Source of the DNA: Prosthecobacter sp.
Lineage (GTDB): Bacteria; Verrucomicrobiota; Verrucomicrobiia; Verrucomicrobiales; Verrucomicrobiaceae
Direction: 5' to 3'
Length of the DNA stretch: 64,000 bases
Assembly: GCF_014879935.1 (NCBI RefSeq)
Contig: NZ_JACSRD010000171.1
Span: 1 to 64,000, forward strand
This document shows, piece by piece, positions 10,414 through 20,187 of this stretch (the stretch's first letter is position 1; every line of letters begins with the position of its first letter). A program made the position numbers and the translations under genes. The notes beneath the pieces were generated by a model that searched no databases, had not been told where the DNA came from, and saw nothing but the letters and a program-made list of their open reading frames with translations.

Positions 10414-11808
10414 TCAAGCCAGAATCCCCGGCGCCACCTCGCCACCCACGTTGGTGAGGCGGAAATTCCGGCCGCCGTGGTTGTAGGTGAGCTTGGTGTG
10501 ATCGAGGCCGAGCAGGTGGAGGATCGTGGCGTGCCAGTCGTGGATGTGCATCGGGTTCTGCGCCGCCTTGTAGCCGATCTCGTCCGTGCTGCCGTAACGC
10601 AGGCCGCCCTTCACACCGCCACCGGCCATCCAGATGGAATAGCCTTTGTGATTGTGATCACGACCATCACCGCTCTGCGCATATGGCGTGCGCCCGAACT
10701 CGCCTGCCCACACCACGAGCGTGTCGTTCAGCATGCCTCGTGCTTTCAGATCGCTCAAAAGCGCCGCGATGGGCTGATCCGTGGCCGCGCAGTTCGTCGC
10801 CAGTTGCTCGCGCAGGCGGTTGTGGTGGTCCCACTGCACGCCGGAGGCGATTTCGATGAAACGCACACCCGCTTCGGCCAGACGCCGGGCCAGCAGGCAC
10901 TGCCGCGCGAATTGATCCTTCCCCTGGCCGATGCCATAGAGTTTCAGCGTCGCCTCCGACTCGCCGCGCAAGTCGAGCACCTCCGGCACCTCGCTCTGCA
11001 TGCGAAACGCCAGTTCAAACGATTGGATCATTCCCTCGATCTCCGGATGAGCGCCGTCCCGCTCCATCTTCCGCTCGTTCAGCCCGCGAATGAGGTCGAT
11101 CTGTGCCCGTTGGAGGTCACGCGACACGACTTTGTTCTCGATGTTCTTCATCGGCGGTCCCGGGGCCACATCCTTCTTCAACAGCGCGGCATACAGATCA
11201 GGCAGCTGCGATCCGCCGATGCGCGTGCCCTGGCAGATCGCTGGCAAGAACGCGCTGCCATAGTTCTGCGCCCCCCCGTTGTCCGCGGGCGGGTTCAGCG
11301 TGATGAAGCCGGGCAGATTGTCGTTCTCGGTGCCGAGGCCGTAAAGCGTCCACGCTCCCACCGAAGGCCGCACAAACTGAAAACTGCCCGTGTGCATCTG
11401 CACAAAGGCCTGCGCGTGGTTCGGCAGGTCGGTGTGCATCGAGTTGATGATGCACAGGTCGTCGGCATGCCTGGCCAGATGGGGGTAAAGCGTCGTCATC
11501 CACTGGCCTGACTGGCCGTATCGACCGAAGGGATGCACCGCGCCGAACAGTTTCGCGCCTGCCGAGTCTCGGCCGAGCGCCGCCCTCTTGCCATCGCGCT
11601 TCGCCAGCTCCGGCTTGTAGTCGAAAAGGTCCACATGCGACGGCCCGCCACGCATGGTGAGAAAGATGACCCGCTTCGCCCGTGGCGCGAAATGCGCCGC
11701 TTTCGATGCCAGGCCGCTTTTTCCCTGAGCCAGCGCCGCAAACGCCAGCCAGCCGACCCCGGACGACATCGTCGTCAGCATCTCGCGTCGTGAAAAGATC
11801 GTGTTCAT
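10414..11808 (-). CDS. DUF1501 domain-containing protein
   Basis: SRREML N-terminus, MRGGPSHVDLFDYKPEL, GEFGRTPYAQ...GRDHNHKGYSIWMAGGGVKGG motifs. Confidence 0.93.
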   Translation of the reverse strand: MNTIFSRREMLTTMSSGVGWLAFAALAQGKSGLASKAAHFAPRAKRVIFLTMRGGPSHVDLFDYKPELAKRDGKRAALGRDSAGAKLFGAVHPFGRYGQSGQWMTTLYPHLARHADDLCIINSMHTDLPNHAQAFVQMHTGSFQFVRPSVGAWTLYGLGTENDNLPGFITLNPPADNGGAQNYGSAFLPAICQGTRIGGSQLPDLYAALLKKDVAPGPPMKNIENKVVSRDLQRAQIDLIRGLNERKMERDGAHPEIEGMIQSFELAFRMQSEVPEVLDLRGESEATLKLYGIGQGKDQFARQCLLARRLAEAGVRFIEIASGVQWDHHNRLREQLATNCAATDQPIAALLSDLKARGMLNDTLVVWAGEFGRTPYAQSGDGRDHNHKGYSIWMAGGGVKGGLRYGSTDEIGYKAAQNPMHIHDWHATILHLLGLDHTKLTYNHGGRNFRLTNVGGEVAPGILA

Positions 11809-13184
11809 GGTTTTTCTCCCGCAGGTTTCAGTTTTGGGTCGTCGAGGTCGAGACGGTAGAGGACCTGGTTGTAATCGTAACGTGGTGTGGCCTGCGCATG
11901 ATCGGCAAACTCCTTGGTATAGGTGCCTTCGAAGAACAGAACGGGCGATCCAGCGGGTGTGAACTCCGGATGGATGCGTGGATTGTAGAAGGTGTGGTTC
12001 TCATGCGTGATCACCTTCACCGCCGGCCCCCACGGTCCCGTTGGCGCGTCGGCTTCGGCATACCAAAGCTCGCCAAAGGCCGATGGTTTCCCGAGGGCCT
12101 GCATGAAAACGGCAACCCAGCGTTTGCGATGCTCATTCCAAGCGATCGAGCCGCTGTGCGGTTTGACCGCTGCTCCATCGGCAGCGGCGAGCACAAACTG
12201 TGGTTTCAATACCTCCCACGTCGATGAATCCTGCCACGCCTCAAACGTCGCAGGGCAGCGCAGTGACGGAAAAGGATTGCCGAACAACACCCATTCGTTC
12301 CCGTTTTCGTCCTTCCAAAAGGCAGGATGACCTTCCGGCATGGGCTTCTGCGTCGGCGCGGACTCCGACATCGTCCAAAGCACACGCAACAGGTCGAAAC
12401 GGCTCGTTTCATCATTCCACACGCACAAGCCGGACTCGTAGGCGTCCATCGGCGGTTTGATCTTCACATAACTGCCCACGAGCCTCTGCGCGCCGCTCTT
12501 GTCGGGCAGACTGACGTATCCTGTCACCCAGGTCGGACCGCTGCCGGGCATCTTCGCCACACCACGTTGTCTGCCGTGGTCGTCGGTGAGGTAATCGAAC
12601 TTCAAACGCAGCGGCGGCTCCAGCGAAGCCAGAGGCTGCACCGAGGTTGTCGCGCTGCTCATGTCGAAGATGCCCAGAGGATAGTTCGGCATCGTCGTGT
12701 CGCCCCAGGCCCAGAACAGACGCCCGCGATGCACCGCGTTCTGAACGCTGTCACAGCCGAACACGCCCGAGTCCTTCCACTCAAGCTCCCGGCCCAGTTT
12801 CTGGCTTTCCGCGAACAAGCCTGCGCCAGTCAGCCTGCCGACTCGCTTCGCGATGTTCACGCGATTCACTTCCACCCGCAATGTTTTGCCAGGCTCCGGC
12901 TTCAGCCGGACGCCACGAAAGCCAAAACCATCCTTCGGCACCTCATACCCGTGTCCGATGACCGTGAACCAGGTCTCCCGTCCCATGAGCTCTGGTGCGT
13001 CCATGGCGATGACGCCCGCGTTGTCGGTGATGAAACTGAGATTGTGCGTCGTGCGCAGCTCCACGAGCGGCACCGGCCAGCCGCTGCCTTTTTCGACGAC
13101 TTCGATGCGGCATGCAGGTGCTGCGGCGGCTTGCAAAAGCGATCCCAGCAGAAAGGCGAAGAGTGTGGAGGTGATTCTGGTCAT
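11805..13184 (-). CDS. Secreted hypothetical protein, beta-propeller/DUF4185-like
   Basis: Signal peptide MTRITSTLFAFLLGSLLQAAAA; repeated W-rich blades (GELWYAEADAPTGPWGPAVKV); start set to 13184. Confidence 0.72.
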   Translation of the reverse strand: MTRITSTLFAFLLGSLLQAAAAPACRIEVVEKGSGWPVPLVELRTTHNLSFITDNAGVIAMDAPELMGRETWFTVIGHGYEVPKDGFGFRGVRLKPEPGKTLRVEVNRVNIAKRVGRLTGAGLFAESQKLGRELEWKDSGVFGCDSVQNAVHRGRLFWAWGDTTMPNYPLGIFDMSSATTSVQPLASLEPPLRLKFDYLTDDHGRQRGVAKMPGSGPTWVTGYVSLPDKSGAQRLVGSYVKIKPPMDAYESGLCVWNDETSRFDLLRVLWTMSESAPTQKPMPEGHPAFWKDENGNEWVLFGNPFPSLRCPATFEAWQDSSTWEVLKPQFVLAAADGAAVKPHSGSIAWNEHRKRWVAVFMQALGKPSAFGELWYAEADAPTGPWGPAVKVITHENHTFYNPRIHPEFTPAGSPVLFFEGTYTKEFADHAQATPRYDYNQVLYRLDLDDPKLKPAGEKP

Positions 13185-13242
13185 GCAGATTGCGTGCAGA
13201 AAATGAGATTGGAAAACCGGAGGTCGCGGGTATTCTTGCGCC

Positions 13243-13446
13243 ATGAAGACAATGGAAATCGAACCAGCGGCACTGGTCGTTGAAGACGACGCTGCCCGCG
13301 CCCGCCGGAAGCAGGCAGCTGTGCGTGAGCTGATCCGAAAGAGTGGCAAGGACGGCAGTCGTGTTTTCGGCAGGCTTCCTGACGATGAGATGACCCGTGA
13401 AGCGTGGGCGCTTGGCGAGGCATGGCGCAAGTCCGAAGCCCCATGA
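13243..13446 (+). CDS. Putative antitoxin of a VapBC-like module
   Basis: Short charged ORF immediately upstream of a PIN-domain ORF. Confidence 0.6.
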   Translation: MKTMEIEPAALVVEDDAARARRKQAAVRELIRKSGKDGSRVFGRLPDDEMTREAWALGEAWRKSEAP

Positions 13447-13453
13447 CAGCTTC

Positions 13454-13873
13454 ATGTTCATCCTGGACACCAATCACCTCCGTGAGCTGGCGGACGGCAC
13501 CACCCTCGGTGAAAACCTTCGCCGCCGTATCGTCGCATCGCAGTCCGGTGTCGTGACCTCGATCATCAGCGTTGATGAAACCCTCCGGGGCTGGCTCGCC
13601 TACATCGCCAAGGCAGACTCTCCGCAACGCGAGGCCGAAGCCTACGCCCGGCTCAACGAAACCATCGACATCTTGAGCGACTTGATCCGACTCCCCTACG
13701 ATATGGAGTCCGCTGCCAGATTCGCCGCCTTTCGAAAGGCAGGCATGCAAATCGGCAGCAAAGACCTCAAAATCGCCTGCATTGCCTTGGAACACGACGC
13801 AGTCGTGCTGACGCGGAACATCAAGGACTTCAACAAGGTCCCCGGTTTGAAAATCGAAAACTGGCTGGATTGA
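13454..13873 (+). CDS. PIN-domain (VapC-like) toxin
   Basis: MFILDTNHLRELADG start, conserved acidic positions, C-terminal AVVLTRNIKDFNKVPGLKIENW typical of PIN toxins; start set to ATG 13454. Confidence 0.82.
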   Translation: MFILDTNHLRELADGTTLGENLRRRIVASQSGVVTSIISVDETLRGWLAYIAKADSPQREAEAYARLNETIDILSDLIRLPYDMESAARFAAFRKAGMQIGSKDLKIACIALEHDAVVLTRNIKDFNKVPGLKIENWLD

Positions 13874-13887
13874 GCTCATGTCGGGAT

Positions 13888-16329
13888 TCAATCAGCAAAT
13901 CGGAACTCCGCGCTTGAAAGCAATGACTGGCAGAAGACCGCCATCAGTTGTGGTTCGTCAGGGGATCCGCTTCCAAAGAACTTCTCGGCCAGATGCTGCT
14001 CTCTCGCGTCCGGAAGCCGGCTGAAGCACAGTGAGAATGCGCACCGAACCCGTTCCGGGAGCGTTTGTTTCTCCTTCATCAATCGTTTCGCAAGCGCCGC
14101 GGCCTGTTCCTGCACAAACGGGCCGTTGAGAAGGTAAAGCACCTGAAGCGGCACATTGGTCACATCACGATCCCCCGTGACGAGGTTTGGATTCGCCACG
14201 TCGAACTGCTCCAGCACATCTGGGAGGTGATCCCGGATGACCGGCAGATAAACCGAACGCCGATGCGAGCCATCAAGGTCAGCCGGCAGCTTGGAATTGA
14301 AGCCGATCAGCGACACCGACTGGCCGTCCAGCTCCGCCACGAGCGAGCCCGGCCGCCGTGACGTGTCCAGCAGCCCGGACACGGCGAGCATCGAATCGCG
14401 AATCACCTCGGCGTCGAGACGGCGTTTGTTCGCATGCGACAGCAGACGGTTGTCGGGATCGATCAAATGCGGATTGCGGATTGTGGAATGCGGACTGGAC
14501 TCCGCATTCCGAACTCCGAATTCCGCATTCGCAGAAGTCTGCCGATACGTCTTCGACATCACAATCTCCTTGATCAGCCTCTTCACTGACCAGCCGCCTT
14601 CCATGAAACGAATCGCGAGGTAGTCGAGCAACTCGGGATGACTCGGCCGCTCGCCACTGAAGCCAAAATTGTCCACCGTGCGCACCAATCCGGCGCCGAA
14701 CAGATGCCGCCAGACCCGGTTTGCCATCACGCGGGCGGTGAGAGGATTGTCGCGGCGGGTGAGCCATTTCGCCAGTTCGAGGCGACCGCTTTGGTCCTTC
14801 GGCATGCCGATCTTCAAATCCACCACGCGCGGAAAACCACGTGGCACGGTTTTGCCTGGATGGCTGATCTCGCCACGCTCATAGAGGGGCGAATCATGAA
14901 TCCGGCCGTCCTTCACGCCCATGCACAACGGCCGGGCGCGACCATTCTCGTCCACGGCATCGAGCGCACCCTCCACACCGCCACGCGTCCACAGGATGCG
15001 CAGGGAGTTGCCCAGCAGCCTGTTGAATTCACCGCTGATGTCGCGTCCTTCGAGCTTCGCTTTGAGGATGTACTCGTTCTGCGCCTTCTCGTCCGCATTC
15101 AGCTTCGCCAGATCGGCCTGCAGCTGCTTCACCCGCGCCTGCGGGATGGATCTGCCGACGATGATCTGTCCTGGCAGCTCCGGCAGGCGGATGAGACGGC
15201 CGTGATTGTTGTTCTCGGAGTCAATCCAGTTCCCGTAAAAGGTCTGGGTGCTCTTGAAGATGCCCGCCAGCCCGTAGTAGTCCTCCATGCTGAACGGATC
15301 GGTCTTGTGATCGTGACAACGGGCGCATGCGATGCTGCTGGCGAGCACCGCCCGTGTCACCGCATCGAGCTGCTCATCCGCCACATCCGCGGCGAACTGC
15401 GCCTTGTTCTGCTCATTGAGGCCCTTCGGCCCCATGGCGAGAAATCCGGTCGCGATGAGCAACCGCGCACGTTCCGCATCGTCTTTCGCCGGCAGCAGGT
15501 CACCGGCGACCTGCTCCGTGATGAAGCGATCGAAAGGCACGTCCGCATTCACCGCGTCGATCACGTAATCGCGATAACGCCAGGCATGCGGAAAAGTCAG
15601 GTTCGACTCACGGCCGTTCGACTCCGCGTAGCGCCCCACATCCAGCCAGTGACGCCCCCAACGCACGCCGAACTCCTGCGATGCGAGCAGCTCGTCCACG
15701 GTCGCTTCCAGTTTCGCCATCGAAAACGCCTGCACCTGCTTCGGCGTCGGCGGCAGGCCGATGAGATCGAAATACAGCCGCCGCAGCAACACCACGGGTT
15801 CCGCCTCGCCCGCTGGTCGCAGACCGTCTTCCTTCAGCTTCGCTCGAATGAACCCGTCGATGCCCGTCTCGGCCGATTTTGGCATTTGAGGTCGCTGATA
15901 GCTCCAGAACGTCCTTCCAGCCTCCAAATCCACCGGCGGGCGTTCCGCAGCCTTCACGGCCGCCACACGCGGATCAGCCGCACCCGCCTTGATCCACGTT
16001 TCGATGTCCGCGATCACGGACGCCGGCAGTTGAGGCTCCTTCGGCGGCATTTCGAGATCGGGATCGCTGTGCTTGATCGCGGTCAGCAGCAGGCTTTTGG
16101 ACGGATCTCCGGGCACCACGGCGGGTCCAGTGTCACCACCGGTCAACGTACCGTGTTTCGTGTCCAACATCAGTCCGCCTTTCGACTTCCCTGATTCCAC
16201 GGAGTGGCACTCGTAGCAGTGCTTCGCCAGCACGGGCCGCACTTTCGCTTCGAAGAGGACAAAATCCTCCGCGCCATTGGCGGCGAGGCTGGTGAGCAGC
16301 AGAACTGAAATGATGAGGCTGGTTTTCAT
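13888..16329 (-). CDS. Planctomycete-type cytochrome c / DUF1549 / DUF1553 protein (PSD1 family)
   Basis: VRPVLAKHCYECHSVESGKSKGGLMLD haem motif; DRFITEQVAGDLLP; SIACARCHDHKTDPF; DNPLTARVMANRVWRHLFG. Start set to 16329. Confidence 0.94.
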   Translation of the reverse strand: MKTSLIISVLLLTSLAANGAEDFVLFEAKVRPVLAKHCYECHSVESGKSKGGLMLDTKHGTLTGGDTGPAVVPGDPSKSLLLTAIKHSDPDLEMPPKEPQLPASVIADIETWIKAGAADPRVAAVKAAERPPVDLEAGRTFWSYQRPQMPKSAETGIDGFIRAKLKEDGLRPAGEAEPVVLLRRLYFDLIGLPPTPKQVQAFSMAKLEATVDELLASQEFGVRWGRHWLDVGRYAESNGRESNLTFPHAWRYRDYVIDAVNADVPFDRFITEQVAGDLLPAKDDAERARLLIATGFLAMGPKGLNEQNKAQFAADVADEQLDAVTRAVLASSIACARCHDHKTDPFSMEDYYGLAGIFKSTQTFYGNWIDSENNNHGRLIRLPELPGQIIVGRSIPQARVKQLQADLAKLNADEKAQNEYILKAKLEGRDISGEFNRLLGNSLRILWTRGGVEGALDAVDENGRARPLCMGVKDGRIHDSPLYERGEISHPGKTVPRGFPRVVDLKIGMPKDQSGRLELAKWLTRRDNPLTARVMANRVWRHLFGAGLVRTVDNFGFSGERPSHPELLDYLAIRFMEGGWSVKRLIKEIVMSKTYRQTSANAEFGVRNAESSPHSTIRNPHLIDPDNRLLSHANKRRLDAEVIRDSMLAVSGLLDTSRRPGSLVAELDGQSVSLIGFNSKLPADLDGSHRRSVYLPVIRDHLPDVLEQFDVANPNLVTGDRDVTNVPLQVLYLLNGPFVQEQAAALAKRLMKEKQTLPERVRCAFSLCFSRLPDAREQHLAEKFFGSGSPDEPQLMAVFCQSLLSSAEFRFAD
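14466..14531. repeat. Heptanucleotide-period palindromic element inside the DUF1549/DUF1553 CDS
   Basis: gattgcg gattgtg gaatgcg ga-ctggac-tccgcattcc gaactcc gaattcc gcattcg: ~7-nt period on both sides; 10-bp perfect arms 14485-14494/14501-14510. Confidence 0.8.
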
Positions 16330-17729
16330 TTTCGTTCCTTGTCTTCGTGCAGCCATTTCTCCGTGCTTTCGGCCGGCCAGGAGCTGCTGAGGCAGCGCAG
16401 GCCGCTGGATTCGCTCCACAGCATCCACGCGGGCCGTCCTTCATGCAGCGCGGCGAAGGTGAGCTCTGTGGCGGACTTCCAGGCGGGCATCGTGCGGTTC
16501 TGCCACTTCGGCTGCGGCGGTGAAATGATCTGGGTTTTGCCCGTCTCGGTTTCCACGACGGCCACAGCGTCCGTCTCGCTCTCCACCACGGCAATGTGCC
16601 TGCCATCGGGCGACGCGACGAAATAGCCGAGATTCGTCGGCAGGTCCCCGGGGCTGGTCGGCACCGCCTGGATTGACCCGCCATCCTCGGCAGCGAGGTA
16701 AAGCCTGGGCTCCAGCTCGGCTCCGGTGCCTGCCACAGGCAAGGTGACCGGCTGGCTGGCGAAGAGCACACGACCGTCTGGCAGCACCTGCAAGGCGGGA
16801 CGATTGAGCGTGACGGCAGTCGCGAGGGTGTGCGGCTCACCGGACTTCACCCGTTTTCCTGCTTCATCCAGCACCTGCACGCGATGGATGCTCTGCAGCT
16901 TCTCACCGTCACCGCCGAGAGGTGCCATGAAGACCAGTGAACGACCGTCTGGCGTCCAGTCAAACGCACCGGACACATTGCGGGCGATCAACTGGCTGCG
17001 GCCGCCATCGAGCGGCAGCACGTGCAGTTCGGCGCTTTTTTCTTCTTCATCCAGCTTCAAGCAAGCCACGAAAGGCTGCCGCGGCGACACCTTTGGCAGC
17101 AGCGACGGCTGAAAAAGACTGCGCGCCAGAGACACCGGCGCAGCAGGAGCATTCAGGTGAAAAAGAACGACTTCCTGAAGCTCAAAGCCCGCCGCGTCCT
17201 TCCTGAGTTCAGCCAGGAGCTTGTCGCCGTCTGGCAGCGTTTGCACGAATCGCTGCAAGGCGGCGGGATCGTTTTGAAACGCACGGTACATGGCCACGCC
17301 AAAGCGCTGCATCGCAGTCACTGGCAGCGCTTTGACGACAGTCTCCAGCGTCGCCTTCTCACCCGCCAGTCTGCCTGCCACCTCCAGCAAGGGCAGCACG
17401 GCGGGCATGAACGCGTCCACCGTTTTGACCTCCTCCTCTGGGATCAAGGTTGTGATCTCATCCCAGGTGGCCACACGGCGGATGCGCTGGCAGACAAACC
17501 CGCTGCCATCCGGCAGCCAGCTCACAGACTTCACCAGCGCATCCTTCATCGACAGTTCTTCCGGCAACGCGCTGATTTCCCCCGCCGCCGTGACGACATG
17601 CAGTCTGTCCTCGATGGAAACGACCGCACGGTCACCCTTCGGCGACCACCAGAAGCGCTCTTCCGGCAGGCAGGCCGCAAGACACAGCGCCAGCGCACCG
17701 GTCAGCATACGATGCAGGATTCGTTTCAT
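16326..17729 (-). CDS. Putative lipoprotein with PD40/TolB-like propeller
   Basis: Lipobox-like LCLAAC; SVSWLPDGSGFVCQR, FDWTPDGRSLVFMAPL, YFVASPDGRHIAVVES repeats; 4-nt overlaps with both neighbours. Confidence 0.76.
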   Translation of the reverse strand: MKRILHRMLTGALALCLAACLPEERFWWSPKGDRAVVSIEDRLHVVTAAGEISALPEELSMKDALVKSVSWLPDGSGFVCQRIRRVATWDEITTLIPEEEVKTVDAFMPAVLPLLEVAGRLAGEKATLETVVKALPVTAMQRFGVAMYRAFQNDPAALQRFVQTLPDGDKLLAELRKDAAGFELQEVVLFHLNAPAAPVSLARSLFQPSLLPKVSPRQPFVACLKLDEEEKSAELHVLPLDGGRSQLIARNVSGAFDWTPDGRSLVFMAPLGGDGEKLQSIHRVQVLDEAGKRVKSGEPHTLATAVTLNRPALQVLPDGRVLFASQPVTLPVAGTGAELEPRLYLAAEDGGSIQAVPTSPGDLPTNLGYFVASPDGRHIAVVESETDAVAVVETETGKTQIISPPQPKWQNRTMPAWKSATELTFAALHEGRPAWMLWSESSGLRCLSSSWPAESTEKWLHEDKERK

Positions 17730-18208
17730 GGAATGGAGTTCGTTTTGAGATCCTGCGTGTCCACGCGCACCACCTGCATGCCCTCGCCCGCAGGATCGAA
17801 GCTCATGCGATAGCGTGCCCAGGGACTCGCCTTTCGCGGCGATGAAACAGGCGTTTCGACAGTTCCCGCACTCGTTCGCGACTCAGATTGGCCGACGTGA
17901 TAGCCCATGACGCCCGTGACCAGGGCGAGCAATGCGACCGCCGCCGCACGCACGAGCCATGGCGTGACGAAGAAGCGGCGAGGTGAAGAAGCGACGCCCT
18001 TTTCCACAAGCGCAGGCGGCACATGCGCCAGTTCCGGATGCCGCAGAACCGCATCATGCATGGCGGAAAGCGAAGCGAGAATGCGTTCCACCTCGGCACG
18101 GGCTTCGGCGTTGCTCGCGAGGTGCAGGTCCAGCAGTTCCGCAGCCTCCGGGGTCAGTTCGCCAAGATGCCGGTCGATGACGAGTGCGTGAAGGGACGAT
18201 GTTTTCAT
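17726..18208 (-). CDS. Putative anti-sigma factor-like membrane protein
   Basis: DRHLGELTPEAAELLDLHLASNAEARAEVE N-terminus followed by a single TM helix; directly downstream of an ECF sigma gene. Confidence 0.62.
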   Translation of the reverse strand: MKTSSLHALVIDRHLGELTPEAAELLDLHLASNAEARAEVERILASLSAMHDAVLRHPELAHVPPALVEKGVASSPRRFFVTPWLVRAAAVALLALVTGVMGYHVGQSESRTSAGTVETPVSSPRKASPWARYRMSFDPAGEGMQVVRVDTQDLKTNSIP

Positions 18209-18220
18209 GACGTGAGGGGT

Positions 18221-18727
18221 TCAGTGGTTTTCAGATTCCAGACGCTGCCGCACCTCCGCGACCGCGTGATGCAAACGCGAGCGCACGGTGCCGATGGGGA
18301 TGCTCAAAGCCTCGGCAATCTCGGCATACGACAGCCCTTGGGCGAAACGCAGGTCGAGGATTTCACGCTGCACCGGCTCCAGCGCCGAAATCGTCTCCCG
18401 CGCTGCCTCCACGCGCTCATCTCGCTCGGGGGCAGGCGTTTCGTTGGTATCAGGGTCGAATGGCAGCACCTTGTCCGCGTCCTTCTCCCGCCACACGGCA
18501 TGACTCACATGCCGCGCGATGCCAAACAAGTAGCCCCGCGCGCATTTCGGCGACTTCCCGTCGCGCAGACCCCGTGCCATCTGCAAGAACGTCTCCTGCA
18601 CCAGATCGCGCGCCGCCTCCTCGCCGCCGTGCCGTCGGGCAAAGAAGCGCTTCAACTCCTCAGCGCTTTCGGCAAAGAGGCGTTCCAGCAAGGAAGGAAC
18701 AGGGTTAGTATCCACGGCAAGATTCAT
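18221..18727 (-). CDS. RNA polymerase sigma-70 family (ECF) factor
   Basis: Region 2 DLVQETFLQMARGL...ARGYLFGIARHVSHAVWRE; region 4 LPxxxREILDLRFAQGLSYAEIAEALSIPIGTVRSRLHHAVAEVR. Confidence 0.92.
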   Translation of the reverse strand: MNLAVDTNPVPSLLERLFAESAEELKRFFARRHGGEEAARDLVQETFLQMARGLRDGKSPKCARGYLFGIARHVSHAVWREKDADKVLPFDPDTNETPAPERDERVEAARETISALEPVQREILDLRFAQGLSYAEIAEALSIPIGTVRSRLHHAVAEVRQRLESENH

Positions 18728-18823
18728 GGGCGCAGGCCGAGAACAGCCTGCCACAGGTTGAAGTGGCGGAACCATCCCAAAAAGTTCGCGGAAATCTGCT
18801 GCGCCCGCGTTTTGGCCGTCGAA

Positions 18824-20077
18824 TCAAGCCGGCAGATGGGTTTTCACCACCTGCATGCTGGCGACGAATTTGCCCATGACGAAGTCGCGTGCCTTCGCGG
18901 CCTTCGCCTTCGATCCGGCAGGATCTTTTGCCATCGCCAGCACCGTGTCGGCCACGCGGGCGAGTTCGTCCTCCTTGTCGAGGTCGAAGAGCCAGTCATT
19001 CAGGCCGATGTCGCGCCACATGAAGCCCTTGCTCGTCTGTTCCGCCCAGCGGCAAACAATGGCGGGGATGCCGTTGCCGATGCACATGATCGGACTGTGC
19101 ATCTCATGGCCAAAGAGGCCGGCGCTGCGGCGGTAGGTGCTGATCGCCTCGTCGGTGAGCCAGTAGTTCTCGCGCCATACCACGCGTGCTTTCGCCGCGT
19201 CCGGCAGCTTGTCGTAGATCATCTCCTTGTTCACCGCCATCTGCGTCTTGTCTTCCGGACAGAGCAGGATCTTCAAATCGGTCTGATTGATGACTTTCTC
19301 GATCGCATCGCGCAGTGGTTTGCAATCGTGTTCCTTCATCGCCTCGTTGCGGGCGAACTTCGTCTCATCCTTTGCCACCTTCTTTTCAGGCAAGGTCCAA
19401 TAGGGCGTGTAACGCAGGCGGGGAATGCAGCAAAGGAATTTGCCCTCCTCCAGATCGTGGGCCTTCAGGAACGCCTCGGCCTTCGCATCGTCCTTCAAAT
19501 CGACCGCGAAGGCACCATCAGGCCCATAGGCCATCAGCGGGCAGGTGCACCCCTTGCTCTTCGCGAGTTCGAGCGACACCGAGTCGCGGAAATACACAAA
19601 CTTCGCGCCATTGAACACCTCAATCGTGGACAAGACCGACTTGTCCGATGACGGCTTCGTCGAGGTCGATCCTTGCGAGGCAAACGTGATGCCATACACC
19701 CCGTAAGGTTTGCCGGTGGCCTTCGACCACTTCACCACGTCCGCCTGCGCGACCAGCGATGGGCCCGAGCCGTGCAGCAGGAAATCGCACTCCTCGAACG
19801 CCTTCTTCACTTCCTCGCCGCGAATGATCTTCACCTTCGGGAAACGAGCGTTCAGAATCTCCTCGACGCCGTTGTCCACCTTGCTCGGCCACAGCCGTAC
19901 CTCGACCTCCGGCAGATGCTTCTCCAGCAGCGCCAGCACCCCCGGAGTGTGCGCGATGTCACCGATGTTCACCGTCTGCCATGACGAACGCAGAACGAGA
20001 CGTTTCGGCTTTTCCGCCGCGATGGTGGAAATGAAGGGCAAGGCAGCGGCGGATTGGATGAAGTGACGGCGGTTCAT
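18824..20077 (-). CDS. Polysaccharide pyruvyl transferase family protein
   Basis: Tat-like [46 protein letters not shown]-terminal [20 protein letters not shown]. Confidence 0.82.
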   Translation of the reverse strand: MNRRHFIQSAAALPFISTIAAEKPKRLVLRSSWQTVNIGDIAHTPGVLALLEKHLPEVEVRLWPSKVDNGVEEILNARFPKVKIIRGEEVKKAFEECDFLLHGSGPSLVAQADVVKWSKATGKPYGVYGITFASQGSTSTKPSSDKSVLSTIEVFNGAKFVYFRDSVSLELAKSKGCTCPLMAYGPDGAFAVDLKDDAKAEAFLKAHDLEEGKFLCCIPRLRYTPYWTLPEKKVAKDETKFARNEAMKEHDCKPLRDAIEKVINQTDLKILLCPEDKTQMAVNKEMIYDKLPDAAKARVVWRENYWLTDEAISTYRRSAGLFGHEMHSPIMCIGNGIPAIVCRWAEQTSKGFMWRDIGLNDWLFDLDKEDELARVADTVLAMAKDPAGSKAKAAKARDFVMGKFVASMQVVKTHLPA

Positions 20078-20187
20078 GGTTGGGGGACGGTTGTCTGTAA
20101 ACAGATCGTAAATTGACCGCATCTACGGCATGCGTCTTGCCTTGTGCAACCCCGGATGCGCATAATGCCTCATTCATTGGAGGCATC

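Noticed and set aside
14466-14531. CRISPR-like array
   Set aside because: Units are 7 nt with no spacers; no cas genes in the window.
14638-16194. 518-aa plus-strand ORF antisense to the DUF1549/DUF1553 gene
   Set aside because: Shadow ORF of a high-GC gene: Arg/His/Gln-rich, no motifs, while the minus strand has clear family motifs.
18023-19651. 542-aa plus-strand ORF across sigma factor and pyruvyl transferase genes
   Set aside because: Spans several supported minus-strand genes; His/Arg/Gln-rich shadow composition.
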